A stretch of 64,000 nt of DNA from Oscarella lobularis (Eukaryota > Porifera > Homoscleromorpha > Homosclerophorida > Oscarellidae): assembly GCF_947507565.1 (NCBI RefSeq), contig NC_089180.1:1612001-1676000 (forward strand), given 5' to 3'. A program made the position numbers and the translations under genes. This document shows, piece by piece, positions 48,690 through 63,969 of the stretch. Under the pieces are notes generated by a model that worked only from the letters and a program-made list of their open reading frames with translations, did no database searches and was not told where the DNA came from. Position 1 is the stretch's first letter. Every line of letters starts with the position of its first letter.

Positions 48690-51600
48690 CTGCCGTGCGC
48701 CTATTGCCATTGCGTCAAAATGATCCGCTGGAATAAAAGATTGAGCCATTTCCTCCAAACGACTGACCTCCTTAGCGTACGCCTCAACATCAACAGCCAA
48801 AGTCTGACAACAAGAGAAGAAAACCCCGCTTTTCAAACGCCACCTAATAGCAATACTTTTTACTATTCACCCTGTGCTTCTGCAAGTATTTTTCGGCTGT
48901 ATCTTCGTCCTTTCCATAGTCTTGATTGCTCGCTATTCCAGCCTTTTCGTTCATCCAAACGTCTGCTTCCGTGGCCTCAAAGTAATACTTCTGAGCGTCT
49001 AGAGACTGTTCTAGTTTCATTTTTCGCCCTTTGGTATGAGCGAGCAAGTTTTTCCAGCTCGCCTGGAGTTCCCTGTTCTGTTGGACAATCGCGTCAGAAG
49101 CGAAATTTTTCGCAGAAACAAGTTCATTCGCGTGATCGTTAATGTCGTTAAGGCGCAGCTCATGATTGGCCAATTCCATTTCAAATGCCTAAATTTTAAT
49201 AATAAGAATAAAAGCAGACAGACACAAGCACGCCATCCTTACGTTGTGGCGCTTTTGAAGATTTTGAACGCTTGTAAGAGACGATCCGACGTCTGGCGAC
49301 GCAGCGACGACGACGTGCTCGCGAATCCACTGACTTTCGTCTTCAACGTCGCGAAAGAATTGGTGAACATCTTGAGACGCTTGCAGACGTGACCGTCGCT
49401 CCTCAACCAAATCACTGAGTCCTGAGAATCTGAAAAACGAGACCAGGGGTGGTATTGGCATTATATACGTATGCTATTTATAAAAGTGAGTGATTGACGT
49501 GTCTGTCAGACTTACTAGGTAACCGCTGCATGCTATTAGTGGAATTGAGTGATTGACGTGTACGTCAGACGTGAATGATTGACGTTTCCGTCAGATTTAC
49601 TAATTTTAGTGCTATGTACGTGCATGGTTCCCTACAGTAGAGTGCGCGAAGCGCGTGTAGCTCTTCCTTACCTGTCTTCCAGACTCTTGAGCTGCCTTTT
49701 AATTGACTCGGCGTTGAAATGACCCCGAGCGACAAGCAAATTTCCCTGCTCCTCGAGCTGTCGCAGCAAACGTCCTCGCAACTGAATATCGTTCTCCAGT
49801 AGCTGATGCTTCTTCAGCAGATACGTCACAGTCGAGAAATCCCGTCCCAAATCGTCGCTCCTCAAAAGGGCTTCAGTTTCGCGCAGCCAAATCTCAAAAT
49901 CGTTCGTAGCGCGAGCGAACTGCTGCTGATCAGCCGCCTCGCGCAATTTCTGCCCTTTATCCGCGCAGGCGGCCGACAGCTGCCCCCAAAGGGACCCAAG
50001 CGCTTCTGCAGTCGCTCTGATGTCCGACGAAGCGTAATGCTTTGCACGGCACAACGCATTCGCCGTCTGCGCCCCCACAAGACATCGAGAAATTAATTCG
50101 AGACATTTTTTTGGATTTACCAGTGTCATTTCGTCGATGCTGCACAGAGGACAATGACATTGGATATACCTGTTGGGATTGGTACGCTTCATTTAGGCGA
50201 GTCTTTCGTGCTGCCGACAGTTCTCTAAGCTTTTTCCATTTGTCTGTTAGAGAGCCAATGCGCGCTGCTATCGCTTTGGAGGCATAGTGGCTTCCGCGTT
50301 TGAGATCTTCTCCTGTTTTGCAGACAGCCTAGAAAGAGAACAATGACTGACTGATAATCAGGTGTCTGCGTAGTCTTGGCAACTGCTGATCACCTGTCAC
50401 ACACTTGTCTACCTTATCTCAGCAAGTAACGCGGTTTTATTTGTTTTTGTTGCTATCGCTTTACCTCACCTTTAAATGAGAATCTTGCCCTTGCAATTCC
50501 GCTTCTAAAGCTTCGTGCTTCTTGATCAAATGCATGACACCGACGAGATCCTTTCCGTGATCTACAGACGAAGCAACTTGTTCTTTCTCTCTAATCCAAG
50601 CGTCCTCCTCCTCAACGTCGCGATAGAACTGCTGCAGCCTCAACGAGTCGTTGAGCCGCGCTTTTCTCTGCTCAGCGGCGACACACAGCCGCTTATTAGC
50701 GGAAGACAGAGTCTCCTGTCTCTCGCGTACAAGACCAGAATAAGTCTGCTTTGAATCCGCAAATCTCTGCAGTTGGGCTTGCAGCGCTTTGACGCGCTCG
50801 GACTCCACAATAGAATGCTTTTGTATCAAGTCTTCTACGCCCGTCAAATGCTTGCCAAAGTCCTCAGAACGCAATCGGTTCTAGAACAGCGCCTATCGTC
50901 TTATGTCACGTGCGCCTTGATTTGGTCTGCTCACCTCCAATTGACCCATTTCCGAAACGCAACTATCAACGTCGGAAAGAACTGTTATCAAGTCGCGGTA
51001 GCCGGCCAAGACCTTTCGTCCCTGTTCCAATTTCGCAAGCAAAGCTTCCCACTTTTCCTGAATGCCTCTTTGTCTAGGGGGGATAAGAGGTAAACACTGA
51101 AACCATCCAAAGACGTTTATAGACACCTCTTTCTGACTATTGCAGCCTGATGATATTCCTCCCCAATCAACTGATCCGCTAATTTTACCACTACTTCAAT
51201 TCTCTCTTCCTATGTATTAATTCCTTCTTATATCTCCACCGCATCTGCAGCGTCTTACTCTCGCTCTGACATCCGTGTTCACCGCTTCGTGGCGCTTCAG
51301 CGAGGCGGCAACAGAGCTGGCCGTCTCGCCGTAACGCATGTCAGTCAAGACTTGATTCATGTCAACCAGCCAGGCTTCTCTGAGAGCCGCCTTGCGGTCA
51401 AATCTAGCGGCGAGTTGCTCTAACTGTTCTTGCCTGCAAAATCAATTAATTAACCTTTCAGAAAATAACTAAATACGCACTTTTGGAGAGCTTCTCGCAA
51501 CGCAAGCTCTCTCTCGTGTTCAGCCACTTCTAGCCTGTCCCATCCCTTAGAGAAATTGGAGAGGATTAATTTTCTCTCGTTGTAATATAAGAAGTAAACC

Positions 51601-53266
51601 TTGTTCACGTCGGAAATGAGTTTGCCTTCAACGGGAACCCAAACCCTCCGCTTCAACGCTCTTAAATTAGTCTGAATGTTAAATAACTGCACTTTCAATT
51701 CGCCCTTTTCCGCGTATCTATAAAAACGTTCCCTAAAGAGGGCCCCCTACTTTTGGTATGACTAGCGTTTACTTGGGCGGCTTTTCCACTGTTCTATAGC
51801 GTTTGAAGTCGGTCACGAGCGCCTGGACGCCCGTTAGACGATTGGGAAACTTTCTATCTGCTAATATGACTACCGTTTTTTGAATCCACGCGAGGAGATT
51901 CGTGACCATGCGGTCGTACTCCCCCTGCATCTTCAACAATTTTCCTATCACCTGAATAATGTGAAAGTTTCGCGCCAAGTGCATGCAGTTGCTTTTACAA
52001 GTCACCTTGGCAACACGTCGCCCTGCCGTCTCTTCAAATTTCATTTTGGTGAAATAGTTGTGGTAGGAAACGAGATGAGTCATGATCGATTTATCATCAG
52101 GACCAGGAACGTTTACGTCTAATAGAAATATCAGGAAAAAAAAGATTTGAGTCGTTTTTTTACCTTCTGCGTCAAGGAGCCTCGGAATTCCAAGCTCAGG
52201 ATTGGATTTTTTCAAGGAAGCAAAGTCAATCAGTTCTGGTCTGAAGTAAGAAACGTCAGGGCCCAATAATGAATATCTCAATTTGTTTATGGCCTACTTG
52301 TGTTTGTGGATGATGGCACAGAAAGCCAATCCATCACACGTGAAATTCTTCACACCTACATTAGTGTACCTAAAAGCAAAGTTAATAATAATGTTAATCC
52401 AATTAAAAATTCTCTGATTTCACCCTTTAGTCTTTCTCTGACACCAAAGTAAGAGTGCGTCTTTTGCTGATTTTATCTCCCTTGACTCATCCTAGTGTAT
52501 GTAAGATGATCTTAGCGTTCCTTACTCAAAACTGAACGTACCTCTATAGAAATATCCTGAATTTGAAATCGCAAAATTATTGTCCACAGCAAGCCGAGAA
52601 TCAGTCTCTGATTGCCGTCAACAATATTATGCGCCCTGATGCTCTCTAATTTGACCTACAGTATGAGACATTAAGTTAACCACGCCCACTTTTCATTCTC
52701 CAAAATCCTTGCACCTTTTTACTAGATAAGAAGTCCAAGGCCTTTTGCACGTTTTCAAGTTCGCGAATTCTCAAGTTTCCTTTAGCTGAAACCAACGTAT
52801 TATTTCGCGCCCAAATTATTTTTCGTTTCCTACCCATTGCACCGAGCTTTTCCCCGGAAATACTTTCCAGGAGTTTCATGAGAACGCGACCGTCTTGCAA
52901 ATCAGCAAAAAGCCGTGGATTTCTATTGGCGGAAGAGCGTTCTCCGTATCAGGCAATATAACATTGCTTATGGCGTATCTAACTAACGATCTAAGCACTG
53001 GAGTGCCCGCTCACAAAAGCGCGCCTCGGAGCATACGTCACAGCCAAAACGCATGCGGCGGAAACTACGGGTTTCGTAGGAAAAACGACAAGGAAAGTAC
53101 AAAATAAAGAAATCACAGTGTATCTTTTCTAGCATGCAGCGTACGCAAATTCGCGAAAATCGTATGCGCTTCGTACCGGCAGATAGGAGTTTATCCACTT
53201 CGAGAATGTCTTCTGTTGGGTTTGTACGCGCTGCGTCTGCAGCTTGAGCCGCTGCTGCTCGAAGTC
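48690..53266 (-). CDS. SPTB: Beta-spectrin, N-terminal actin-binding domain and several spectrin repeats (3' end replaced by satellite)
   Basis: Spectrin crosslinks actin under the membrane. The exon at 53177-53266 reads [14 protein letters not shown] (CH1 start). Then [52 protein letters not shown] and [21 protein letters not shown] (CH2), and [20 protein letters not shown] follow, then [59 protein letters not shown], and triple-helical repeats such as [20 protein letters not shown] and [17 protein letters not shown]. The order is that of animal beta-spectrins. CH2 lacks about 14 residues between KKSN and LLD. Only a subset of the usual 17 repeats is visible before sequence meets the satellite at about 48668. 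The start codon was not located; one expected CH1 exon (around ITDLY) was not found. Confidence 0.88.
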
Positions 53267-54230
53267 CTGAAGCAGGTGCAACGAAGCAATCGAACTGCAG
53301 GAGCCTAACGACTAAAAATAGCACGACACCTCTCTTTTTAAAGCAAATCGCTTACTTTTTCGCCGCTTTCGACTGAGCCGAAGCTGTAGAAAGTGTCTTT
53401 TCAGAAGATCTGAAGTGATGTCACGGCCCGGATCAACGGCCACGGTGTCCCCGTATGATTAATCCTTTTAGAGCGGAACGGCAGACTGGTAGTTCCTCGG
53501 ATCGTCGTTCGTCGTTATGATACGTCGGTTGAACCGTTCGACAAGCAGCCGGGACCGATCGGGTCCTCACAACAGGGACAGCGACGCGTCAAGTGTCTTG
53601 TCGACCGCGGGAATGAACTTCGCTGTAAAGGTAAATCGACACATTCGCTGCAACTTCGACGCAGTCACGCAGAACAACACACTTTTACAATAGTACTCGG
53701 GTACAACAGGAGAGACTTACAGCTCGTTGTAAACGCCCCCCATTAGCAGCCTAACGACCCATGCGAATAGCGTTTTTTCCCCTTAGTATTTGGGTTCTTC
53801 CGAAGTGGAGCGGGCACGAAGTGTGCGAATCCGTCGTGGCATCTTTCCACCCGCCAAACGCGCCGGCATTTGCCGTAACGCAACAGTATATGTTTTTCTT
53901 TTGCTAGACGTCGAAGGGAAAGAAGAAAATGATTTTAAAAGAGTAAAGGACAGAGTCAAGCAGGAACCACGTGACCTGATGACGTTCCTGCTCATACGAA
54001 TTTTATTGCGATTGCTACTGCAATATAGATTTCGTGAATCTAGCAAAAAATTAAATAACCTAACCAACCTTCGGTACCTTTGCCCGCTGTCCATGAAGAA
54101 ACATCGGAGCTTATGGCGTGTGCATGTAGAATGCATGAAACAAAATAACGTGGGAGGTAAATGGGGATCTACCCCACCGGCGAGGTAGTTCCCTGGCAAG
54201 GTCAAAGACTTTGAAAACTAAATTCCATCT
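53267..54230. other. Spectrin 5' flank and unassigned sequence
   Basis: Possible upstream spectrin exon near 53340-53400 (minus; EKTLSTASAQSKAAKK). 53783-54205 is open on both strands, but neither translation resembles a known family. No gene call. Confidence 0.3.
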
Positions 54231-55573
54231 TTAAAAAACGATACGTCTCCTCGATATTGCCCGTCTTATTGACGACGGTTCGGAATGGGCGTTTCTCTGC
54301 ATTTCCTGTAGGGAAAGATTCGTTGCCTAAAGGAGGGAGAAATAATAAATAAATTGTATTCAATTTATGGATTTCTTACCTCTAGTTTTTCTTGCTCTTT
54401 TCGGTTCAGTTCCTTCAGCTGATGCTCACGGAAGGTCAGGTTTCTGAATCTTTCTATGTATTCCTATATGAAAATAGCGAGTTTAATTAATTAATTATTA
54501 TGAATTTTTTATACTTCATGATGTCGTTTTAATTTTCCTTCGAGTTTCTCGTATTCGTCCATGAATGCTGGTCTAAAAGTAGAGTTGAAAAATCGAATAG
54601 TTTAATTTTTTCATATGTTGATGTTCACCTGACGTTTTGAAGGCTTTTGAGTCTCTTTTGGTTTCTCTCCAATTCTTGTTTTTTCTTTTCAATTCTCGCT
54701 TCTAAGTTCGCTTCGTCTCCCGCCAAATTTTCCAAACGATGAACAGACTCCCGAGTTTTCCCCTATCGAAAAGCTATTATTATATATTTAATTAAATATT
54801 AAATTTTCTTACGTGAACTTGATTAGCAGTACTGGTTTTCAATTCTCTCACAATTTTGTCTAATTCCAAGGATCGAGCAATAACAGCAGCACGCATTTCC
54901 TAATTAATGAATTTATTATATAATTAATAATTAGTTATCTTTGCTACCTGTAATTCTACTTCCTGTTTGAGTAGAGCACTCAAACTTGATCCATGTTCTG
55001 TTATTTCAGAAGCTAATTGACGAACTAATTTTAGATCACTAGTCTAAAATAAATATTAATTAATTTTTAATTTAATTGATGAGATTTTTATTACTTTGCT
55101 AGTGATGTCAAATTGTTCAATTGTTGCTGATTTTACGCCAGGACGATCGTTCTGATTGGATCCCATTGCGTCATAAAGCATTGATCCTATTTTTAGAAGT
55201 TCTTTCACTGCATAACCGTCGGCTCCATAAAGTTTTTTCCCATTGAGTTTGATATGGGCTTTCGTTGCCTATAAAAGTAGTGACAAAGACGCAATATATC
55301 AAGATTGCGCACGCTCGTAACTATGAGTTACGGAGTAGGCGTGGCCTATAGACTCACCATGAACTGTGCGACGGATTTGATGAAAAGAACGCGATCTTGC
55401 TCCGTATCAGTGTCCATAGGGAGCTCGGCGTTTGGATCGTACCTAGAAGAGTCTATCGCGTGCGCGTTAGCAAGGGTTAGACGGCGGAATGACCTTCGAA
55501 CGAGCCACTGAAGAATTTCGGAGACGAGAGCGAAACGAAATTCCTCTGACGCTTCACTCTCGCTGTCACGTGA
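54231..55573 (-). CDS. CLUAP1: CLUAP1/IFT38 intraflagellar transport protein, without its N-terminus and C-terminal tail
   Basis: CLUAP1 (IFT38) is an IFT-B subunit needed for cilia. Exons in order: [16 protein letters not shown] (from 55573), [20 protein letters not shown] and [28 protein letters not shown] with [39 protein letters not shown] then [95 protein letters not shown], and a last exon ending RRRIVF with TAA at 54231. The start of the family (MSFRDLRNFTEM region) is missing. The first CLUAP1 exon instead splices in phase from the STK31-like exon upstream. The acidic C-terminal tail of CLUAP1 is also absent. Confidence 0.88.
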
Positions 55574-55633
55574 CTATAAAACAAACTTATTAAATTTTTA
55601 TAAGTGATTTTTGCACACGTGACGTACATTTAC

Positions 55634-57513
55634 CCATGACGTCATTGATGTCTTCAATTTGTGAACAAGTTCGTCCGTTTTTTCAGGAAGAGATTCAAAT
55701 TCTTTCGTGCATGAAACCTTCACAAATAATGTATTTAATTACGAAATTAATTAATTAATTTCAAGTGTGTTACCTTCCATTGTTGATATTGATTCAATGC
55801 CGTTTCTAAGGTGGGCGCTAAAATTATCAATAATTTAAGACGACTATGATTTAATTGAATGTAATAATACCCGGATCAACAATCCTGTTCCATCCTTTTG
55901 AGAAAGATAACAACAGATCCTTCGTTTCCTATTGAATTAATCATATCATTTATTTAATTATTGATTTTTAGTGACTTGTAGTTTTTGATATCTCTCGTCC
56001 ATTGACATCAAAGAGACGACGTTGAGAAATATTTGAAGAGAATTGACAAGTTGAAGACGACTTTCGTCTCGACCCTTTATCATTGATTCCAATGAGGACT
56101 TGTCGTCACAGCAACCAATCTTTTGCTGAAGTTCCGTGAAAACGTTCAATTTCTCTTCCACCTGTAAAGAAATGAAAGTATAAATAAATAAATTCGTATA
56201 TTGAACCTCTTTGAGAGTGGTAATGTGATCAGGGTCAATGACTTCTTCTCGATTGACGAGAACTTGATAGGCTTTTTCCAGTAAATCGAGATGTTTCTTC
56301 ACACTTCTCCTTGTTCACACAAATCAATAAATATCTAATTGATACGATTATGTATTCGCGTTACCTTAGAGATGGTAACTCAGCAAGAAGGTCAGCCAAT
56401 TTGTTGAACTTTAATTAAAAGAAAATTATACTTACTTGTTTATTTCTATTTATTTATTTATTTACCTTTTCCGGAATAATGTTCTGCATCTGAGTTTGCA
56501 ACAAAGCTTTCGACCTTTTCTCCCTCTAGACACACGTAACAAGTTAATTTTATTTAATTATGTATTCTATTAAATGCCTTGATTTCATTGCGGAAAATTT
56601 CTCTTTCCCACATCACTTTGTGAAGTAAGGCTAAATTAAATTAATTAAATTAACTTATTTGAAACAAGTCACCTTGCAAACCAAATGCAGTGAGATCCAA
56701 CTACAAAATTCAAATAAATTTTAATTAAATTAATTTTAATTAATGACCTTGTGGGTGTGTCCTCTTTCAATCAACTGATTCGCCACATTGTTACCACGAG
56801 AAAAGAGCATACAAGGTATGAAGTCACCTTTAATTAATTAATTGATTGATTAATTATATACAAATTCCAATAATTTACTCACATGGTGTGAAATAGCATT
56901 GGCTCGGAATGACGTCACCACTCATTGATTTTAACATTTCATACACCTAATGAAATCAATAAAATTTTCTCCTGATAACGTCATGATGATCATCAAACCT
57001 CTTCAGAATGCGTTTCCTCAATTTGAATTCCCGTCAAAAAATAACGCCTTGCGTACGCCGGAATCTGGCTGTACGATTCCGGAAGTACGACCAATTTCCT
57101 GGATTCGATTTCCAATTCATTTTCAATGTAAACGATTTTGTCCTAAAAACAAAATAATAAAAAATTAAGCAATTGATGACGTCATAGTACCATTCCCGCT
57201 TCGGACTGTATCAATTTACAACGATACCAATTGGAATCTTCTTCAAACACGGCACCGTAGATCTAAAAAGAAGAAATTCTATTAATAACTCATTAATTGA
57301 AAACGCTATTTTACCTCTCCAACATCCGGGATTTGAACAGCAGCCGTTTTGGGACCCCAAGACTTCAAGCACTTTTGTAATTGTTGCAATTTCGACTCAT
57401 CATTGGACATCTAAGAAAAGAGAGAATCAAAAGAAACTCCTTCTTCATTGTATCTTTCTTACTTGCGCCCAGAAACTGCAATTCGTCTCCACGCTCGTAA
57501 TAATAAGCGACAT
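55634..57513 (-). CDS. STK31: STK31-like Tudor-domain protein (kinase domain absent)
   Basis: STK31 (TDRD8) is a germline Tudor protein with a C-terminal kinase. ATG at 57513 gives MSLIITSVETNCSFWAQ. KLQQLQKCLKSWGPKTAAVQ then leads into a Tudor domain: GEIYGAVFEEDSNWYRCKLI, KIVYIENELEIESRKLVVLP, SYSQIPAYARRYFLTG. Then GDVIPSQCYFTPC, FIPCMLFSRGNNVANQLIER, and coiled-coil exons (HLDLLEKAYQVLVNREEVID; VEEKLNVFTELQQKIG; LETALNQYQQWK; KEFESLPEKTDELVHKLKTS), ending MTSW at 55634. The FWAQ lead-in and EDxxWYRC core are typical of TDRD proteins; the downstream helical layout fits STK31. The expected kinase domain is missing and the next exon is CLUAP1. Tudor family identity is firm; STK31 is the best match by layout. 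Confidence 0.7.
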
Positions 57514-57559
57514 CTTCTAAAATATACATGTACACTCGTCTATGCACGTGCAAGTCACG

Positions 57560-58137
57560 TGCCTCTGTGGATGGTTCCGCCGGCGCGGGAGACGCCGTTC
57601 CGCTTTGGTATTCGCCCCTTCGAACGACGATAACACTCGCACGTAGTCGAATAAAAACATTCGCGGCATCCTTGGAACGACACGGAACGCGAGCGATCTA
57701 GTATGAAAGAAATACGAGAACCAATGAGAGGGCGCCGCGCGGGTGCGTGGGAGGGGTCCTCACGCACCAGGAGAGGTCTTCTACAAAACATCGTTCCACT
57801 GAGCGCGCGTTCGGCGCGTTCGGCGCGTTCGGCTTCCTCGTCGTTCGGAAAGTGTAGGAATCTAAAAAAATGTCGACGATCGACGCGATCGCCTTTTTTT
57901 ACGTACGCGTAGCCAGTAGTGCGTCCTTGACGTTTGTTCTTCGATGCAAGCGCATAGTGATTGATCGACGACACCTTGGCCTGTTTTTCGACGTGTCGAA
58001 GAACGTCGTTCTATAATTTTAGCAGTCGTCCTATCATCGTCGAGGCCCTCCCATCCCTCACGTACCTTGCGAACATCCTCCGAAAGATTCCCCACGCGCA
58101 GATCGAATCCCGATTCGAGCTTTCCTTCGCTTGCACT
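57560..58137 (-). CDS. Unknown small coiled-coil-like protein
   Basis: ATG at 58137 begins MSASEGKLESGFDLRVGNLS and VRKVREGWEGLDDDRTTAK. An acceptor (AAAATTATAG, about 58010) can lead to NDVLRHVEKQAKVSSINHYA, then a less clear 3' part. The first exon is helical and acidic. It may be a small adaptor subunit, but I cannot name the family. The 5' flank has a (GTGC)n tract. Confidence 0.35.
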
Positions 58138-58180
58138 CATGATTCGCTACAAGGCGTAAGACTGCGAGGATCCGCGCGTG

Positions 58181-58206
58181 CGTAGGTGCGTGCGTGCGTG
58201 CGTGCG
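58181..58206. repeat. (GTGC)n microsatellite
   Basis: About six GTGC/GTGCGT units just upstream of the unknown gene on the minus strand. Confidence 0.85.
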
Positions 58207-58707
58207 TACGATGACGTCGCCCTGAGCTCCCCCGCAAGACATCACGTGATAGAAAAATGTATAAATAATTTTTTAGCGAAAACGAAGCCGTCACCGAAGC
58301 ATACGACGATCTTCTAAACACAGAAGTAAGAAATAGACTAAGTCCTTAGAGAGAACACTTGTAGCTCATTAGATTATAGTCAAACCCTATAGTATCTATA
58401 GTCTAACCAAAAGCCACACCCACACGCGCTCCATTTACTATCACCTCAACTACGAACGAAAAAAAACCGGTGTAAACGCGAGCGAAAAAAAGTCGTAAAT
58501 CGTATATACAATTTTAAAATTAAAAAATTTTATTAATATCTGTATGTCCCCGCCGCCGCCGCCGCCGCGATTCCGATGTCCCTTTTTCGAGCGTCGATTG
58601 CCCTTGAGAATCCAGCAGCGGCCGCTCGTCGCAACGAACCACTTCGCGGCGTCTCAGGTTCCTAAAAGGGGGTCCCTAATTGATATGCTCCCTTGCGTGA
58701 GTGATTC

Positions 58708-58752
58708 AAAGATAATAATAATAATAATAAAATAATAATAAATAAATAATGC
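58708..58752. repeat. (AAT)n / (AAAT)n low-complexity tract
   Basis: Run of ATA/AAT trinucleotides in an intron-like stretch. Confidence 0.85.
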
Positions 58753-58831
58753 GTTGCTAGCTCACCTCTCCGGCACTCTTCCGGCCGCCTCTCCGATTCT
58801 TACGGGCAACGCCGTCGAGCGATCGCGTTCC

Positions 58832-59300
58832 TCATCCGGCGAGAGGCGTTTCGTTTTCCTGGATCTTTGTAGCGGAAATGAGGTCGAGGTATCGAATATC
58901 GCCCGCGCGAAACCCTTCGTGTTTAAAATAGCCACCCAATACGCGAGCGCGAAGCCTTTGGGAGCCCCTTACCGATATTCTGTGAATTCTCTCGCCGCAA
59001 TGCGTGTTCTGGAGATGATAGAGGAGTTGGTAGCGCGCTCGAAACGTTTTGCTCGGTTCGGCGTGGGAACACGTTCGCCAGCAGCATCGGAAGCCGTCTG
59101 CGCCTTCGCCGAGGAGATTCCAAGCGCCAGGCGCGCACACGTGTTCTTCACGTGCGTGAAGAGATCTCGCGACGAGGCGAACGCGTCGCGACAGTTCTTC
59201 CACTCGCATTCGTACGGCGAGTCGAGATTAAACGTCGCCGGCTTTTTCGACGAGAATGTTCGTCCGATTTTGATCGTTTGTCGCGATCTCTCACGTTTTC
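58832..59300 (-). CDS. GLI/GLIS-like C2H2 zinc-finger gene, partial
   Basis: Minus-strand reading gives YECEWKNCRDAFASSRDLFT and HVKN, a C2H2 finger. In a second frame comes GFRCCWRTCSHAEPSKTFRA followed by RYQLLYHLQNTHCGE. A Cys-x-Trp-x-x-Cys finger followed by one with RARYQLLYH is the pattern of fingers 1-2 of GLI/GLIS/ZIC proteins, though an ARID2-like factor is possible. A frame switch near 59130, between the fingers, needs an indel or a short intron. A donor GTAAGG follows about 20 bases after CGE. Downstream minus-strand sequence (58832-58960) is basic and may be the next exon. DNA-binding transcription factor by inference. Confidence 0.55.
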
Positions 59301-59657
59301 CGCCTGTTGTCGGAACTGATGCTGCTATTAAAGTAGTCGCGCCGCTTCTTCATCCGGCGGCGCGGGAGCATCGAACGAAGGTATGGGTGGGGGCGCGGAC
59401 GCGAGTATTGTAGCTTTTTCCATGCAACAGCTGAACACGTTTCTCCTTACACTGCCAAGAACAGTACGAAAATCAAAAAAAACGTGCTGAAGAATCTCGC
59501 CACTGACAACAGCCTTACTGTATGTGCCACGCACTTAATTAAAAAATGCAACTTGAAATGAAGTCCTTAACTCTGGTCCTTAGACTCTAACTCCTTAAAT
59601 CTTTGACAAAAAATAGCCTTAGCTAATAATTAGAACTTCTTGAAATCGGTCGCCGGT

Positions 59658-62464
<2,807 letters not shown>

Positions 62465-63525
62465 GTGCCTTTGACTGATGAAGGACTCCTGTTCATTGCT
62501 GCTCCAATTGCAGCCCAGTCATTCCCATGTTTCTGTCTAAATCGAAGAAAAAAAAACCGTTGCAAGAAAAAAGCCGGGAGCCTTCCAGACAAAAACCGAC
62601 TGTTTCAATTTGTTCACTTCCAGCGTATACCTAAAAATAACAGTATAAAATAAAAAAACTTTCGACGAATCCATCTGCAGTCAACTCACTTTCCAAGAGA
62701 GTTTTTCTTACCATAGACTCGTACCACCTTTCTGTAGACAGAATACAGTGGCTTTGTGATGCCACGTGCTACAACAATAACAGAACCGTTTTGGGAAAGT
62801 TTTATATTGACTTTTTCTATACCGATTGCCCTGTAAAAAGCGCTTCTTTCCTTCTTTGGCCTATCCAAAATGACCTCGACGCTCGCTATATTGTTAGTCT
62901 TCAAATACTCTTCAATGTTTCTCTTAAATATGTCATTCTCCTGCTTGGACAAATCATCCTTTTCATCGTTCGGTGAAAACAAGCACTGATTAATAATCTC
63001 CGGCTGCTGTTGCTGTGGCTGCTGTCTCGCCTGCGACGAGTCATCAGTATTGATTGCAGCGAGAGTGATCTGTCCCCCGCTTCCATCATCGACCCCGCTC
63101 GTCGCTTGACTTCCATCTGCCGACGTCAAGACAACCGTCGTGAAGCCCGCCGTCGCGGCAGCGGCAACTTGAGCGGCGATATCCCCGGATGTAGTCGACG
63201 TTCCGGTAATGGATTCGAAAACGCCGCCGGCGCCGCTCGCCGAACTTGTCGTAGCCGACGTTTCTGACGTTGTAGGCTGATCGCTTTGAACGACGAGCTG
63301 GTGCTGATCGTTCGCTAGTGGGACGAGCGCGGGGATGGGAAATTCGCCACTGTCATTTTTTGCGCGTTCAGCGTCGCTTTGCGCGTCGGCGTCGGATCGC
63401 TTTCCTGTAACGATTGGTTTCTGAATGAAATGCGAACGGTCGATTTTCGGCTTTTTCCTGCTCGTGACGACGCTCTCTGCGATGATGATTGTTTCGCCGC
63501 TCGTTCCTTGCCTCGGGGCGCCATC
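62465..63525 (-). CDS. DMTF1: DMTF1-like Myb-domain protein segment, inserted
   Basis: DMTF1 (cyclin-D-binding Myb-like factor) binds DNA through SANT/Myb repeats. The frame is open from the RBPJ-copy exon (above 63525) through an acidic, Ser/Thr/Ala-rich region (TTSETSATTSSASGAGG, TAGFTTVVLTSADGS). It then gives LSKQENDIFKRNIEEYLKTN, ILDRPKKERSAFYRAI, an intron, RGITKPLYSVYRKVVRVYGK, an intron, YTLEVNKLKQ, an intron, and KHGNDWAAIGAAMNRSPSSV at 62480-62545. These match the DMTF1 N-terminal Myb region in order. The remaining Myb repeats and C-terminus are absent. After SSVKGTNSAAR the same exon becomes RBPJ. All splice phases agree, so one transcript could read RBPJ-start, DMTF1, RBPJ. Confidence 0.8.
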
Positions 63526-63969
63526 GACTTTTTGATGATTGCCCTCCGTAGGGTAGCGATGGATCGCCTCTTGAGTCCAATCGGCGGCGTAGATGGGGCT
63601 AAAGAGAGGATCGAATCGGTGTCAATTGGGGAGTGACGAAAGGGTCTATCTCACTTTGATCCGTCGTGGGACACGGTAGAGGGGGGCGACTCGATGGCGA
63701 ATGAGGAGTCGCGCTGTTCATCGCCGAACGAGGATAGAGAAACGCCGTCGTTCCGATACCAATTGAGTCCGTGCCCAACGTTGCGGGACTCGGCGGGATT
63801 CCACGGGGGGTAATAACCAACTGCTGCGGCGAAAATAATAAAAGGACAAAAGCTTATGTTAATCCACAAGGACGCGCGCTACAAACAGGGGAAGTGAAAC
63901 GGAAATAGGTGTACGTACCGTAAGGCGACGGACGGGGTGAATAGGCCGAGCGTCGCGCAACCGAATTCG
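63526..63969. repeat. Direct repeat, copy A
   Basis: Matches 62019-62464 base for base over long stretches, including intron sequence. It has small indels and is most diverged at its left end. Confidence 0.92.

Noticed and set aside
53783-54205. Overlapping open frames on both strands (132 and 140 codons)
   Set aside because: Neither translation shows a domain or splice support; most likely chance open frames.
57703-57912. Plus-strand Arg/Ser-rich open frame
   Set aside because: Low-complexity reading opposite the unknown minus-strand gene; SARSARSAR repeats come from a short GTTCGGCGC repeat.
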